DNA from: an uncultured Sphingomonadaceae bacterium
GTDB taxonomy: Bacteria > Pseudomonadota > Alphaproteobacteria > Sphingomonadales > Sphingomonadaceae
NCBI GenBank assembly: GCA_947495985.1
Contig: CANMBD010000004.1
Coordinates: 248,001 to 312,000, forward strand
DNA length: 64,000 bases
Direction: 5' to 3'
The notes beneath the pieces were generated by a model. It had not been told where the DNA came from. It saw nothing but the letters and a program-made list of their open reading frames with translations, and did not search any database. A program made the position numbers and the translations under genes. The first letter of the stretch is position 1, and the number at the start of each line of letters is the position of its first letter. Of this stretch, positions 35,989-45,483 are shown in pieces.

Positions 35989-36369
35989 ATGGTTGAACTC
36001 AGGCGAGATGTTGAATTTGCAGGGCCGGTTGTCACCGGTTTTACGCCCAATGGCTTTAAAATTGGAGACCGGCGGTTTGACAATGGCTTGTTGCTTTCGC
36101 CGGAGCAGGCGCTGCCTTGGGATGCGCCCGCCCGCGATGAGCTGAATCTGAAAGAGATTATGGCTGCTCTGAACCTATCGCCGATTCCCGAGTTTCTGCT
36201 TTTTGGTAGCGGCACAAAGATGGAGCAACCACCAGCGGCTTTTCGCCGGGCGGCGGATGCGGTCAAACTGGGTATCGAAGTCATGGATAGCCGGGCGGCG
36301 GCGAGGGCCTGGGGCGTGTTGCGGGCGGAAGAGCGCTGGATTATTGGTGCGTTCATGCCGCTCGGTTAG
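35989..36369 (+). CDS. Mth938-like domain protein (NDUFAF3-related)
   Basis: A 126-residue protein of the Mth938/DUF498 fold: GFTPNGFKIGDRRFDNGLLLSPEQ, PEFLLFGSGTKM, then GIEVMDSRAAARAWGVLRAE. The human relative NDUFAF3 assists complex I assembly, and in alphaproteobacteria the gene commonly follows secF. It starts 13 bases after secF. Its stop overlaps that of the convergent glycosyltransferase by four bases (TTAG). Confidence 0.85.
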   Translation: MVELRRDVEFAGPVVTGFTPNGFKIGDRRFDNGLLLSPEQALPWDAPARDELNLKEIMAALNLSPIPEFLLFGSGTKMEQPPAAFRRAADAVKLGIEVMDSRAAARAWGVLRAEERWIIGAFMPLG

Positions 36370-37541
36370 CGCCCGACAATCTCCATGAACAGCTTCACCA
36401 ACGCATCGCCATTGTTTTTCCAGCTGAAATGGTTGACGCTAGCGCGCACATCACTCGGTGCCGGTGGATGAGCCAAAATGGCTTTGATAGCGTTGGCAAT
36501 TGCCAAACCATTCTGTTCCACAATCTGCCCCGCAGTATCTGATCGCACCAGTTCCCGCGCTCCACCAGCCTCGCTGATGATGATCGGTGTGCCGCAGGAT
36601 AGAGCTTCTACCCAGGCGTTGGCCAATCCTTCGGACTTTGACGGCAGAATAGAAATGTCGGCCGCTGCGATCAATCCCGGTAACTCATCATGCGGAACAT
36701 TGCCAAGGAAGCGAATGCGGTCTTGCACACCTAGCTTGTCTGCTAGGGCTCGATAAGCCTTCTCTTCTTCGCCCTTGCCCGCCAGCATCAAGGTGGCATC
36801 GGGGAAAGATTGCATCGCCTCGATCACCAGAGCCTGGTTCTTCCTCTGAATGAGCGCGCCAACGCAGATGAACAATGGCCCAGGAACATCCAGTTCCTTC
36901 TTCATAGCAGCGCGGTCAACTGGTGCGAATTTCTTAGAATCAAGACCGGTATAGTGGACCGATATCTTGTCACCCTCCATGCCAAGCTCGACCATATCCT
37001 GTTTTAGTGCTTTGGACACCGCCAGTAAGCCAGAAGCTTTGTCGGCCGCGTGTAATATATGTGGCAGGCATTTGGCAATGCTTCCCCAATGATGAATGTC
37101 CGCCCCGCGCGCCTTCACGGTAAAAGGAATGCCAAGCTCGTTAGACAGGCGCATTGCCGCAGGGCCATCCGGATAGAAAAACTCCGTATCAATCAGGTCA
37201 AACGGTTTTGCATGATGCAGCTTCCTGACCAGCGGCATGATGGCTTTTGCAATCCGCTCCGGATTTCTGGAGCCACCAATTTTTGGGATCAAGCGGAAAC
37301 GAGGACGATGGACATCAAGCCCGCGCCAGTGTTCGTGTTCAGGCAGGTCCGCAAGCGCGCGATAGGGCGCAAGACCTCTTAATGGCAATGGCGGGATTCC
37401 GATTGGGTTGATGATTGTCACATCAGCCTCGGCTCTGCTCGCCAACTCTGCTGTCTGCCGTTCGACAAATATCCCGAAATTGGGTGACGCCGCATTGGGG
37501 AACAATGTCGATAGCGTCAATATGTTGAGCGGGCGGGGCAT
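36366..37541 (-). CDS. Family 4 glycosyltransferase
   Basis: A 391-residue GT-B enzyme. N-terminal LTLSTLFPNAASPNFGIFVERQ is the acceptor domain, VKARGADIHHWG lies at mid-length, and C-terminal FICVGALIQRKNQALVIEAM and ISILPSKSEGLANAWVEALSCGTPII form the nucleotide-sugar site with the E-x7-E-type motif. It probably adds a sugar to a surface glycan or lipid at the inner membrane. Donor and acceptor unknown. It stands alone, away from the main glycan block, and is convergent with the Mth938 gene. Confidence 0.85.
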   Translation of the reverse strand: MPRPLNILTLSTLFPNAASPNFGIFVERQTAELASRAEADVTIINPIGIPPLPLRGLAPYRALADLPEHEHWRGLDVHRPRFRLIPKIGGSRNPERIAKAIMPLVRKLHHAKPFDLIDTEFFYPDGPAAMRLSNELGIPFTVKARGADIHHWGSIAKCLPHILHAADKASGLLAVSKALKQDMVELGMEGDKISVHYTGLDSKKFAPVDRAAMKKELDVPGPLFICVGALIQRKNQALVIEAMQSFPDATLMLAGKGEEEKAYRALADKLGVQDRIRFLGNVPHDELPGLIAAADISILPSKSEGLANAWVEALSCGTPIIISEAGGARELVRSDTAGQIVEQNGLAIANAIKAILAHPPAPSDVRASVNHFSWKNNGDALVKLFMEIVGR

Positions 37542-37564
37542 CGGATTGCCTTAGTACAGAGCCC

Positions 37565-38128
37565 TTAAAGCGCTCTTACCAGCCTCACGGCGACACCAAT
37601 CCATTCCGGATCTTTGACGACTTGTTGCCGTGCGCCGCTACCGAGCGGTAAAATCTGGATCATATCGCCTTCTCGGCCGATCAGGCGGCCGAAAAGAAAG
37701 CGTCCAGCAGGACGCGGCACCAATATATCGCGGTTCAGGGCGGCACCATATTGATCCGGGACCCGGCGTGACAGCCAGACATCATCGCCAGAGCGATAGT
37801 CGCCTATGCTGCTTTTTACACGCAGAGCGACCATATCTGCCTCTATCGTCGGCTGCAAAATAGTCTCGGTCTTCCTGAGGGCATGAGCGCCCTTGTGATC
37901 CAGTATCGCCGCTACCGGCAATTCATCCTGATCGGGAAGCGCCAGCAATTCGGCACTGTCAACGCCAAGCGCATCCGCGATCCGGTTAAGCCACGCCAGC
38001 GACAGTGTTCGCATTCCGGTTTCGAGACGGCCGATGGTTTGCGCAGTCGTAGGCGGCTCACAGCGTTTTGCGATGTCATCGAGCGTCAAACCCTTGGCTT
38101 TGCGAACATCCCTTATGCGGCTAATCAT
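37565..38128 (-). CDS. XRE-family regulator with S24-like C-terminal domain
   Basis: A 187-residue protein. The N-terminal HTH (RIRDVRKAKGLTLDDIAKR, TAQTIGRLETGMRTLSLAWL, ~1-60) precedes a linker. The C-terminal domain (IEADMVALRVKSSIGDYRSGDDVWLS) has the fold pattern of S24/LexA repressor domains, but lacks the GDSM serine. It is probably not self-cleaving. ATG 38128 has GGAG 7 bases upstream. It is divergent from a DUF6456 gene and may bind the dyad between them. Confidence 0.8.
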   Translation of the reverse strand: MISRIRDVRKAKGLTLDDIAKRCEPPTTAQTIGRLETGMRTLSLAWLNRIADALGVDSAELLALPDQDELPVAAILDHKGAHALRKTETILQPTIEADMVALRVKSSIGDYRSGDDVWLSRRVPDQYGAALNRDILVPRPAGRFLFGRLIGREGDMIQILPLGSGARQQVVKDPEWIGVAVRLVRAL

Positions 38129-38152
38129 GGTTGACTCCAACTAGTAAAATAG

Positions 38153-38165
38153 AACCTATATGGTT
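38153..38165. promoter_or_regulatory. Dyad AACC-TATAT-GGTT, candidate operator
   Basis: A short perfect dyad 25 bases upstream of the XRE regulator start, inside the 102-base divergent gap to the DUF6456 gene. Position and symmetry suit a repressor site. No second copy was seen in the gap. Confidence 0.35.
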
Positions 38166-38230
38166 TTTTCTTTCCTACATATTCTCCAAAATGGCAAGAG
38201 ATATTCGAATCATTAGAAAAGGAGTGTATC

Positions 38231-38752
38231 TTGCCATCAATCAGAACAGACAAATTGAAAAGTCCTCGTATATTGGCGGAACAGTCCTTGCCCCAAGATG
38301 GCAGAAATTGCGCCAAGGCTGGTGCCCGAAAACGTCCGGCACGCAGCGTGACGGTTAACCTGTCGGAATCACCTTTGGGCTGGCTCCATGCAAGGGGACA
38401 TCTAACGGATCGCCAGTTTGATGGCGGTGAGAAACTGCGGGCAGACTGGGAGAGGGCCAATTTGGCACCTAATATCACCATGAGCTGGAACATGGTGCCG
38501 CCGTCCGGAGGGCGCCGCGCTGCGGCAGAAATGTTGAATGCGACCGAAGCACAAATCGCGGCGAAGCAGCGATTTGATAATGCCATCGCGCATCTCGGCA
38601 CTGATTTGTCCGATATTGCTTGGCGGATAATCTGTGCCGGGGAGGGTGTTCCTGCGGCGGAAAAACATCTTGGTTGGCCTGCGCGATCAGGAAAGCTGGT
38701 CTTGAAAATCGCGCTGGACCGGCTCGCCAATTTTTACCGTTTGCCGGTATAG
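38231..38752 (+). CDS. DUF6456-domain protein
   Basis: A 173-residue protein starting with TTG, supported by AAAAGGAG six bases upstream. The N-terminal ~50 residues are basic and disordered. The remainder fits DUF6456 (ESPLGWLHARGHLTDRQFDGGEKLRADWE, GWPARSGKLVLKIALDRLA), an alphaproteobacterial helical domain often found with DNA-binding proteins. Function unknown. Divergent from the XRE regulator. Confidence 0.75.
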   Translation: MPSIRTDKLKSPRILAEQSLPQDGRNCAKAGARKRPARSVTVNLSESPLGWLHARGHLTDRQFDGGEKLRADWERANLAPNITMSWNMVPPSGGRRAAAEMLNATEAQIAAKQRFDNAIAHLGTDLSDIAWRIICAGEGVPAAEKHLGWPARSGKLVLKIALDRLANFYRLPV

Positions 38753-38857
38753 AAACCTGTGGGCCTGATAATATGGCTGAACGCTTGAATCCGGTTGATT
38801 GCACGCGATGATAAGATAAGGTTGTCGCCAGATCAATTTTTCAGGAAATCCCGTGTT

Positions 38858-39967
38858 ATGAAAACCCGCGCTGCTGTCGCCTTTGAGGCCAAGAGACCGC
38901 TGGAAATTGTCCAGCTGGATCTGGAAGGTCCGAAAGCGGGCGAAGTGCTTGTCGAGATTATGGCCACCGGTATCTGCCACACTGATGCCTATACGCTTGA
39001 TGGTCTCGACAGTGAGGGAAAATTCCCTAGTGTATTGGGCCATGAAGGGGCTGGCATAGTTCGTGAAGTCGGTGCTGGTGTGACATCGGTTGCACCGGAT
39101 GATCATGTAATTCCGCTCTACACTCCGGAATGCCGGCAATGTAAGTCCTGTCTCTCCGGTAAGACCAACCTGTGTACAGCAATCCGGTCGACGCAGGGAC
39201 AGGGTCTCATGCCCGATGGAACCAGTCGGATGTCGTACAAGGGCGAGGCGATTTATCATTATATGGGATGTTCCACTTTCTCCAATTTCATCGTGCTGCC
39301 TGAAATTGCCGTGGCTAAAATTCGTGCCGATGCACCATTTGACAAGAGCTGTTATATCGGTTGCGGTGTAACCACCGGCGTTGGTGCAGTCACCAACACA
39401 GCGAAGGTGGAACCCGGCGCAAATGTAATTGTTTTCGGCCTCGGTGGCATTGGTCTGAACGTTATTCAGGGTGCCCGAATGGTCGGGGCGGACAAGATTA
39501 TTGGCGTCGATTTAAACGCCGACAAGGAAGAATGGGGTCGCAAATTTGGCATGACCCATTTCGTTAATCCCAAAGACGTCAGCGAGGACATAGTCGAACA
39601 TCTTGTTGCTTTGACCGACGGCGGCGCTGATTATACTTTTGATTGCACTGGCAATACCGATGTGATGCGCCAAGCGCTTGAGGCCTGTCACCGCGGCTGG
39701 GGCGAGAGCATCATCATTGGCGTAGCCGAAGCAGGCAAGGAGATCACCACCCGGCCATTTCAATTGGTTACTGGCCGCGTCTGGAAGGGTACCGCCTTTG
39801 GCGGTGCCCGCGGACGGACGGACGTTCCGAAAATTGTGGACTGGTATGTGAACGGCAAGATCGAGATTGATCCCATGATCACACACACATTGACGCTCGA
39901 AGAAATCAACAAAGGCTTTGATCTGATGCATGCTGGCGAAAGTATCCGCAGCGTCGTCGTTTTTTAG
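38858..39967 (+). CDS. adhC: S-(hydroxymethyl)glutathione dehydrogenase (class III ADH)
   Basis: A 369-residue zinc alcohol dehydrogenase. Catalytic zinc ligands are in [12 protein letters not shown] and GHEGAG. The four structural zinc cysteines are in [20 protein letters not shown] binding is at [15 protein letters not shown]. Class III features ([23 protein letters not shown]) identify the glutathione-dependent formaldehyde enzyme, which oxidises S-hydroxymethylglutathione to S-formylglutathione. ATG 38858 is the start given by homologue length. First gene of a four-gene operon with a VOC protein, fghA and an acyl-CoA dehydrogenase. Confidence 0.96.
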   Translation: MKTRAAVAFEAKRPLEIVQLDLEGPKAGEVLVEIMATGICHTDAYTLDGLDSEGKFPSVLGHEGAGIVREVGAGVTSVAPDDHVIPLYTPECRQCKSCLSGKTNLCTAIRSTQGQGLMPDGTSRMSYKGEAIYHYMGCSTFSNFIVLPEIAVAKIRADAPFDKSCYIGCGVTTGVGAVTNTAKVEPGANVIVFGLGGIGLNVIQGARMVGADKIIGVDLNADKEEWGRKFGMTHFVNPKDVSEDIVEHLVALTDGGADYTFDCTGNTDVMRQALEACHRGWGESIIIGVAEAGKEITTRPFQLVTGRVWKGTAFGGARGRTDVPKIVDWYVNGKIEIDPMITHTLTLEEINKGFDLMHAGESIRSVVVF

Positions 39968-39989
39968 AAATTCAATAAAGGAGAGAGTT

Positions 39990-40382
39990 ATGTTCAGTCA
40001 CGTCATGGTTGGTTCTAATGACATTGAAAGATCAAAGTCATTTTACAACGCGGTGCTTGCCACGCTGGGTGCCGGTGAACCGATGGTGGACGTCAAAGAA
40101 GATGGGACGACCCGGCTTTTCTATATTCACAACGGTAATATTTTCAGCGTCAGCCAACCGATTGACGGTCAGTCTGCTACTGTCGCCAACGGCGCTACAA
40201 TCGGTTTCGCCTGCTCTTCACCGGAACAGGTAAAAGAATTTCATGATGTGGCAGTCGACAATGGCGCGCAGTCGATTGAAGATCCGCCAGGCCCGAGAAA
40301 CTCGACCATGGGGCAGATGCACTTGTCCTATGTTCGTGATCCAGACGGTCATAAATTATGCGCCATGTATCGGCCCGGATGA
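39990..40382 (+). CDS. VOC-superfamily (glyoxalase-like) protein
   Basis: A 130-residue protein with the two beta-alpha-beta units of the VOC fold: FSHVMVGSNDIERSKSFYNAVL at the start and LSYVRDPDGHKLCAMY at the end. Possible metal ligands are His4 and the late His/Glu positions. VOC members act on glutathione adducts, dioxygenated rings or antibiotics. Its place between adhC and fghA suggests a role with glutathione-formaldehyde adducts. Strong SD (AAGGAG). It overlaps fghA by 4 bases. Confidence 0.8.
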   Translation: MFSHVMVGSNDIERSKSFYNAVLATLGAGEPMVDVKEDGTTRLFYIHNGNIFSVSQPIDGQSATVANGATIGFACSSPEQVKEFHDVAVDNGAQSIEDPPGPRNSTMGQMHLSYVRDPDGHKLCAMYRPG

Positions 40383-41215
40383 GTGCACTGAAGACAGTTA
40401 CCGAAAATAAAGCTTTTGGCGGAGTGCAAGGGGTTTATTCCCATGCCTCTGCCGAAACCAAAACGGATATGACATTCGCTGTTTTTGTGCCGGAGCATGA
40501 GGATGGCGGAACGCTACCAGTGCTCTGGTATTTGTCCGGTCTGACCTGCGCCCATGCCAATGTGATGGACAAAGGCGAATATCGCCGGTTGGCCAATGAA
40601 TTGGGGCTGATCATTGTCTGCCCTGATACGTCGCCACGCGGTGACGATATGGCGGACGAAGAAGCCTATGATATGGGGCAAGGCGCAGGCTTCTATGTTG
40701 ATGCGACAGAACAGCCTTGGTCAACCAACTACCGGATGCGCAGCTATATTGAGCAGGAATTGCCCGCTTTGATCGCAGAAGCATTTCCGGCGGATATGGA
40801 GCGGCAAGGCATATTTGGTCACAGCATGGGCGGTCATGGTGCTCTGACCATCGGGTTGCGAAATCCCGATCGGTTCAAAAGTGTTTCGGCTTTTGCGCCG
40901 ATTGTTTCCCCGCTGAATTGTCCTTGGGGGCACAAGGCGCTGGGTGGTTATCTCGGTGCCGATCAGACGGCGTGGCGAGATTACGATGCTTGTGCCTTGA
41001 TCGACGACGGTGCGCGGGTTACGGAAATTCTTGTCGATCAAGGCACGGTAGACCAATTTCTCGAAGAGCAGCTTAAACCAAATTTGTTAGTGGCGGCATG
41101 TGAACGGGCGGCTATCCCTCTGACGCTGAATATGCGCGAAGGATATGATCATAGTTATTTCACGATCTCGACATTCATGGACGATCATTTGCGCTGGCAT
41201 GCGGAGCGGCTCTGA
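40379..41215 (+). CDS. fghA: S-formylglutathione hydrolase
   Basis: A 278-residue esterase-D family alpha/beta hydrolase. LWYLSGLTCAHANVMDKGEYRR lies near the N-terminus and nucleophile Ser in GHSMGGHGALT. The C-terminal Asp (LVDQGTVDQFL) and His (GYDHSYFTI) complete the triad. It splits S-formylglutathione to formate and glutathione, the step after AdhC. It starts in the ATGA overlap with the VOC gene and ends in TGATG with the acyl-CoA dehydrogenase. Confidence 0.95.
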   Translation: MSALKTVTENKAFGGVQGVYSHASAETKTDMTFAVFVPEHEDGGTLPVLWYLSGLTCAHANVMDKGEYRRLANELGLIIVCPDTSPRGDDMADEEAYDMGQGAGFYVDATEQPWSTNYRMRSYIEQELPALIAEAFPADMERQGIFGHSMGGHGALTIGLRNPDRFKSVSAFAPIVSPLNCPWGHKALGGYLGADQTAWRDYDACALIDDGARVTEILVDQGTVDQFLEEQLKPNLLVAACERAAIPLTLNMREGYDHSYFTISTFMDDHLRWHAERL

Positions 41216-42375
41216 TGTGGAATGATACGCCCGAAATTGCGCAGATGCGCGAAGCCGTACGCGCCTTGTGCAGCAATTTTCCTGGTAGTTATTGGCGAGA
41301 GAAAGATCGGGAACGCGCCTATCCCGGGGAATTTGTCGATGCTCTCACAAAGGCTGGATTTCTTGCTGCGCTGATCCCTGAGGAATATGGCGGGAGCGGT
41401 CTGGGACTGTCGGCTGCAGCGGCCATCCTTGAGGAAATTCACGGCAGTGGCTGCAATGCCAGTGCGTGCCATGCGCAGATGTATATCATGGGCACGATCT
41501 TGCGCGATGGCAGCGAGGCGCAGAAGCAGCAATATCTTCCCAAGATCGCAACCGGTGAACTGCGCCTACAGGCCTTTGGCGTGACCGAGCCGGGGAGCGG
41601 AACCAATACCTTAGGTCTCAAAACCACCGCGGTTCGCGATGGTGACCACTATGTAATCAACGGTCAAAAGGTATGGACCAGCCGTGCGGAATATAGCGAT
41701 TTGATGGTTCTGCTGGCCCGCACAACGCCACAGGATCAGGTGCAAAAGCGAACCGACGGTCTTTCCGTTTTCATCGTGGATATGCGCGAGGCGGTTGGCA
41801 ATGGGCTGACCATCAAGCCTATTCGAACCATGATCAATCACAGCACAACCGAGGTCTATTTCGATGATCTGCGGGTGCCTGCGAAGAACATCATTGGCGA
41901 GGAAGGCATGGGGCTGCGCTATATTCTCAACGGCATGAATGCAGAGCGGGTTCTGATCGCGGCTGAATGTATCGGTGATGCGCGCTGGTTTACCAAAAAG
42001 GCGTCGCATTATGCCAGTGAGCGAGAGGTGTTTGATCGCCCTATCGGCCAAAACCAGGGCGTTCAGTTCCCCATCGCGCGCAGCTATGCGCAAACCGAGG
42101 CAGCAGACCTGATGGTACGCAAGGCAGCGGCGATGTTCGATGCTGGCGAAGGAATGGCCGCAGAAGCGAACATGGCAAAAATGCTGGCCTCCGAAGCATC
42201 ATGGGCGGCGGGCGAAGCGTGTATGCAAACCCATGGCGGCTTCGCTTTCGCCGAAGATTATGACATCGAACGCAAATGGCGTGAGACCCGCCTCTACCAA
42301 ATTGCACCAATCTCGACGAACCTGATCCTGTCTTACCTGGCGGAACATGTCTTGGACCTGCCGCGCTCCTACTAG
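41215..42375 (+). CDS. Acyl-CoA dehydrogenase
   Basis: A 386-residue FAD enzyme. N-terminal helices precede IPEEYGGSGLGLSAAAAIL. LQAFGVTEPGSGTNTLGLKT and the W-x-S-type KVWTSRAEYSDL stretch form the flavin site. The C-terminal helices contain QTHGGFAFAEDYDIERKWRETR. It oxidises an acyl-CoA at C2-C3, passing electrons to ETF. The chain length or branch specificity is not readable. It is translationally coupled to fghA, which is not needed for formaldehyde removal; the link is unexplained. Confidence 0.88.
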   Translation: MWNDTPEIAQMREAVRALCSNFPGSYWREKDRERAYPGEFVDALTKAGFLAALIPEEYGGSGLGLSAAAAILEEIHGSGCNASACHAQMYIMGTILRDGSEAQKQQYLPKIATGELRLQAFGVTEPGSGTNTLGLKTTAVRDGDHYVINGQKVWTSRAEYSDLMVLLARTTPQDQVQKRTDGLSVFIVDMREAVGNGLTIKPIRTMINHSTTEVYFDDLRVPAKNIIGEEGMGLRYILNGMNAERVLIAAECIGDARWFTKKASHYASEREVFDRPIGQNQGVQFPIARSYAQTEAADLMVRKAAAMFDAGEGMAAEANMAKMLASEASWAAGEACMQTHGGFAFAEDYDIERKWRETRLYQIAPISTNLILSYLAEHVLDLPRSY

Positions 42376-42487
42376 TAATTATCCCTAGTATTATTGTTTT
42401 TATGGGGACTGGCCAGATTGGCGGTTTTCCTGTAATTCCCTCTAATCTCGACATTCCTCGGGAAGCTCAAAAGATATGGAGGCCTTG

Positions 42488-43015
42488 ATGAAAGCGTTTA
42501 GGGTAAAGATTGTAGCTCCGGCTATCGCAACGATGATGTTGCTCAGTGCATGTGGCGAAAGTGGCGGATCCGAAGCTGCGTCAGAAGCCTCCAGTGAAGC
42601 GGCCACCGTGCAATTACCCAACGGCATGACAATCAAGGAACAGATAGAAGCACGGCAGGGTCAGCTCGAAAAAGTCGGTGATGCGTTCAAGGCGATTAGT
42701 GATCAACTGAAAGCCGGCAGCCCCAACATTGCCATCATTCAGGAAGCCGCCGCCGCGGTTCCAGAAGCAACACAAGGTATGGCGGACTGGTGGCCGGAAG
42801 ACAGCGGTCCTGAGTCCGGTGTCGAAACAGATGCACTTCCTGCCATCTGGGAAAATATGGCAGACTTCCAGGAGAAGGTCGGAAACATGCAGGAAGCCGC
42901 CGCAAATCTGAACACCGCTGCGCAGGGCGGCGATATGGCGGCCATTGGCGAGGCGTTCAAGGCGACCGGCGGGACCTGTAAAGCCTGTCATGATGATTAT
43001 CGCCTGGACGACTAG
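42488..43015 (+). CDS. Cytochrome c' family lipoprotein
   Basis: A 175-residue exported four-helix cytochrome. The lipoprotein signal ends in LLSAC, the spacer is Glu/Ala/Ser-rich, and a single C-terminal haem motif CKACH (~167-171) is as in cytochrome c'. It probably carries electrons or binds NO/CO at the periplasmic face. ATG 42488 has TGGAGG upstream; the ATG at 42476 is less likely. A cytochrome b561 gene follows 6 bases downstream, a common pair. Confidence 0.85.
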   Translation: MKAFRVKIVAPAIATMMLLSACGESGGSEAASEASSEAATVQLPNGMTIKEQIEARQGQLEKVGDAFKAISDQLKAGSPNIAIIQEAAAAVPEATQGMADWWPEDSGPESGVETDALPAIWENMADFQEKVGNMQEAAANLNTAAQGGDMAAIGEAFKATGGTCKACHDDYRLDD

Positions 43016-43021
43016 CGTGCG

Positions 43022-43684
43022 ATGACCTCTGATACGGCGCAGACACTGGTCTGGGACTGGACGATCCGCCTGTTTCACTGGCTGATCGTCCTGCTTATCC
43101 CGCTGATGTGGTGGACCGCTGAAGAGGGGATGATGGACTGGCACCGGCGGCTGGGCCTGACCATGTTTGCTCTGGTGCTGTTTCGTCTTATCTGGGGCAT
43201 TGTTGGCACTTGGACAGCCCGCTTTGTCCCGATGATCCGGCGGCTGGGATCGCTCCCTGCCTATGTTCGCGACCTGATTGCGCGGCGGAATGGTCCGTCT
43301 TTCGGCCATAGTCCGGTTGGCTCGTTAGCCGTGTTTGCCCTGTTGGCGGCTTTGTCCATTCAGGTCGGAACGGGTCTGTTTTCCGTGGATGTCGATGGGC
43401 TTGAATCTGGGCCCTTGGCAATTCTGGTCAGCTTCAAAACTGGCCGGGAGATAGCCGATTTCCATGAACTGAACTTCGATATCCTCGTGGTGCTGATTGC
43501 GCTGCATATTATCGCCGTCGCCATCTACCGGTTTATCCTGAAAGACGACTTGGTTCGCCCGATGGTCACCGGCCGCCGGGGCGATCTCGAGCCGGTATCG
43601 ACCGTAAAAGTAAACCCCATGGCCCTCATTGCCAGCGTCGTCATCGTTGCAGCCAGCCTATACGCAGTCATCAACGCCGGTTAG
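43022..43684 (+). CDS. Cytochrome b561 family membrane protein
   Basis: A 220-residue di-haem membrane protein with about five helices. Haem-ligand histidines lie in TIRLFHWLIVLL (helix 1), DWHRRLGLTMF (helix 2) and LIALHIIAVAIY (helix 4). It likely passes electrons from quinol to the neighbouring cytochrome c'. Immediately downstream of the c' gene; convergent with ggt. Confidence 0.88.
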   Translation: MTSDTAQTLVWDWTIRLFHWLIVLLIPLMWWTAEEGMMDWHRRLGLTMFALVLFRLIWGIVGTWTARFVPMIRRLGSLPAYVRDLIARRNGPSFGHSPVGSLAVFALLAALSIQVGTGLFSVDVDGLESGPLAILVSFKTGREIADFHELNFDILVVLIALHIIAVAIYRFILKDDLVRPMVTGRRGDLEPVSTVKVNPMALIASVVIVAASLYAVINAG

Positions 43685-43689
43685 CGGTT

Positions 43690-45483
43690 TCAATAACCTA
43701 GTGCCTGCCCGTCTTTGCGCATTTCGGTAGCACCATGATAAACACCCGTTTCCGGATCGCGGACTATCGCCTGATAGCCGCCGAACATCACGCCATTATC
43801 AACCCGCTTGACCTTGTGACCCATCGCCTGGAGACGCTCGACCGCCCTATCTGAAATGCCCGGTTCCACATTCAGTGTGCCGAGCAGGTCCGCTCCCGTA
43901 CCGGCCAGGTCGTTGGTCGGTTGCCGACCGCCATCATGGTTGAGCCGCGCGGCATCACCCGCTTCCTGCAGATTCATGCCATAATCGACCATGTTGATCA
44001 TCACTTGCACATGACCCTGTGGCTGCATACCGCCGCCCATCAGGCCGAAGGACATATAAGGTTTGCCGTCCTTTTTTATGAACGCGGGGATGATTGTCTG
44101 GAACGGGCGCTTACCCGGCGCATAGACATTGGGATGAGCGGGATCGAGCGAGTAAAGCTCTCCGCGATCCTGAAACATGAAGCCGAGCCCATCGGCAACC
44201 AGACCGCTGCCCATGCCGCGATAATTGGACTGGATCAGCGACACCATCATGCCGTCCTTGTCGGCAACGGTCAGATAGGTTGTATCCCCTTCGCCTTCCA
44301 GCTTGGGCTCGCCCGGACCAAATTCCGGCGACGACTTGGCTGGATCGATCAGCGCGAACCGCTCCTTGCCGTAAGCATCACTGAGCAGCCAATCTAGAGG
44401 GGCCGGCGACATGTCCGGATCCGCATAGAAACGCGCAACATCTTCAAAGGCCAGTCGTTTGGCTTCGGTGATATAATGCAGCACTTCGGCGCTGCCGCGC
44501 GGATATTGCGCGAGGTCGATATTCTTAAGGACATTGGCCATTTGCAGCGCCGCAAAGCCTTGGCTGTTGGGTGGAAGTTCACATAATTCATAGCCCTTGC
44601 GATAGGTCACGCAGCCCGGCTCCACCCATTTGCTGCTATGGGCGGCAAAATCCTCATAGCGCAAATTGCCACCGATGCGTTTGAAATAGCTATCCATTGT
44701 CCGGGCGATTTCACCTTTGTAAAACACATCGCGGCCGCCTTCGGCAATTTTCGTCAATGTGCTGGCCAGGTCCGGATTTTTGAAAATCTTTCCTTCCTTG
44801 GGCGGGCCATCCGCAAAATAGGTCGCGCGGGCATTGTCAAACTCTCCGATCATATCGAGACGTTCTTCAAAGCGTTTCAGATTGCGGCTGAAATAATAGC
44901 CGATGACTGGTGAAACGGGGTGACCGTCATTTGCATAGTCAATCGTCGGCGCGAGTATATCGGCCATACTCAGCTTGCCAAACCGCTGATGCATTTCAAA
45001 CCAGCCGTCGATTGTGCCGGGTACCGTCACCGGTAAGGGGCCAAAGGGCGGGATGCTCTTTCGTCCATCAAGCTGCGCGATAAATTCATCATAGGATGTA
45101 CCCATCGGGCTCTTGCCCGAAGCGTTGAGGCCATAGAGCTTTTGCGTTTTGGGATCCCAGATGATGGCAAAAAGATCGCCGCCAATACCGTTACCAGTGG
45201 GTTCCATCAGGCCAAGCGCCGCATTGGCGGCAATGGCGGCATCGACGGCGGTGCCGCCTTTCTTGAGGATATCAATCGCTACCTGGCTAGCCAAGGGATG
45301 GGCTGTCGCGGCCATGCCATTGGCCGCATAAACGGGACTGCGGGCCCACGCTTCGCCAACTGGCCGTCCACCGCCGCCAATTTCCAATACCGGTTTTGCG
45401 GCAGTTTCTTTTCCTTCTTGCGCAGAGGCAGGAGCGATGCAGAGCATCGAAACGAGCAAGGCTGGGAAGATGATTTTATTCAT
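43690..45483 (-). CDS. ggt: Gamma-glutamyltransferase
   Basis: A 597-residue exported Ntn-hydrolase precursor. Signal peptide, then MAATAHPLASQVAIDILKKGGTAVDAAIAANA. The self-cleavage site with nucleophile Thr is in GEGDTTYLTVADKDG, and QTIIPAFIKKDGKPYMSFGLMGG lies in the small chain. It hydrolyses glutathione and other gamma-glutamyl amides in the periplasm. The nucleophile and substrate Arg/Ser regions are intact. Confidence 0.93.
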   Translation of the reverse strand: MNKIIFPALLVSMLCIAPASAQEGKETAAKPVLEIGGGGRPVGEAWARSPVYAANGMAATAHPLASQVAIDILKKGGTAVDAAIAANAALGLMEPTGNGIGGDLFAIIWDPKTQKLYGLNASGKSPMGTSYDEFIAQLDGRKSIPPFGPLPVTVPGTIDGWFEMHQRFGKLSMADILAPTIDYANDGHPVSPVIGYYFSRNLKRFEERLDMIGEFDNARATYFADGPPKEGKIFKNPDLASTLTKIAEGGRDVFYKGEIARTMDSYFKRIGGNLRYEDFAAHSSKWVEPGCVTYRKGYELCELPPNSQGFAALQMANVLKNIDLAQYPRGSAEVLHYITEAKRLAFEDVARFYADPDMSPAPLDWLLSDAYGKERFALIDPAKSSPEFGPGEPKLEGEGDTTYLTVADKDGMMVSLIQSNYRGMGSGLVADGLGFMFQDRGELYSLDPAHPNVYAPGKRPFQTIIPAFIKKDGKPYMSFGLMGGGMQPQGHVQVMINMVDYGMNLQEAGDAARLNHDGGRQPTNDLAGTGADLLGTLNVEPGISDRAVERLQAMGHKVKRVDNGVMFGGYQAIVRDPETGVYHGATEMRKDGQALGY

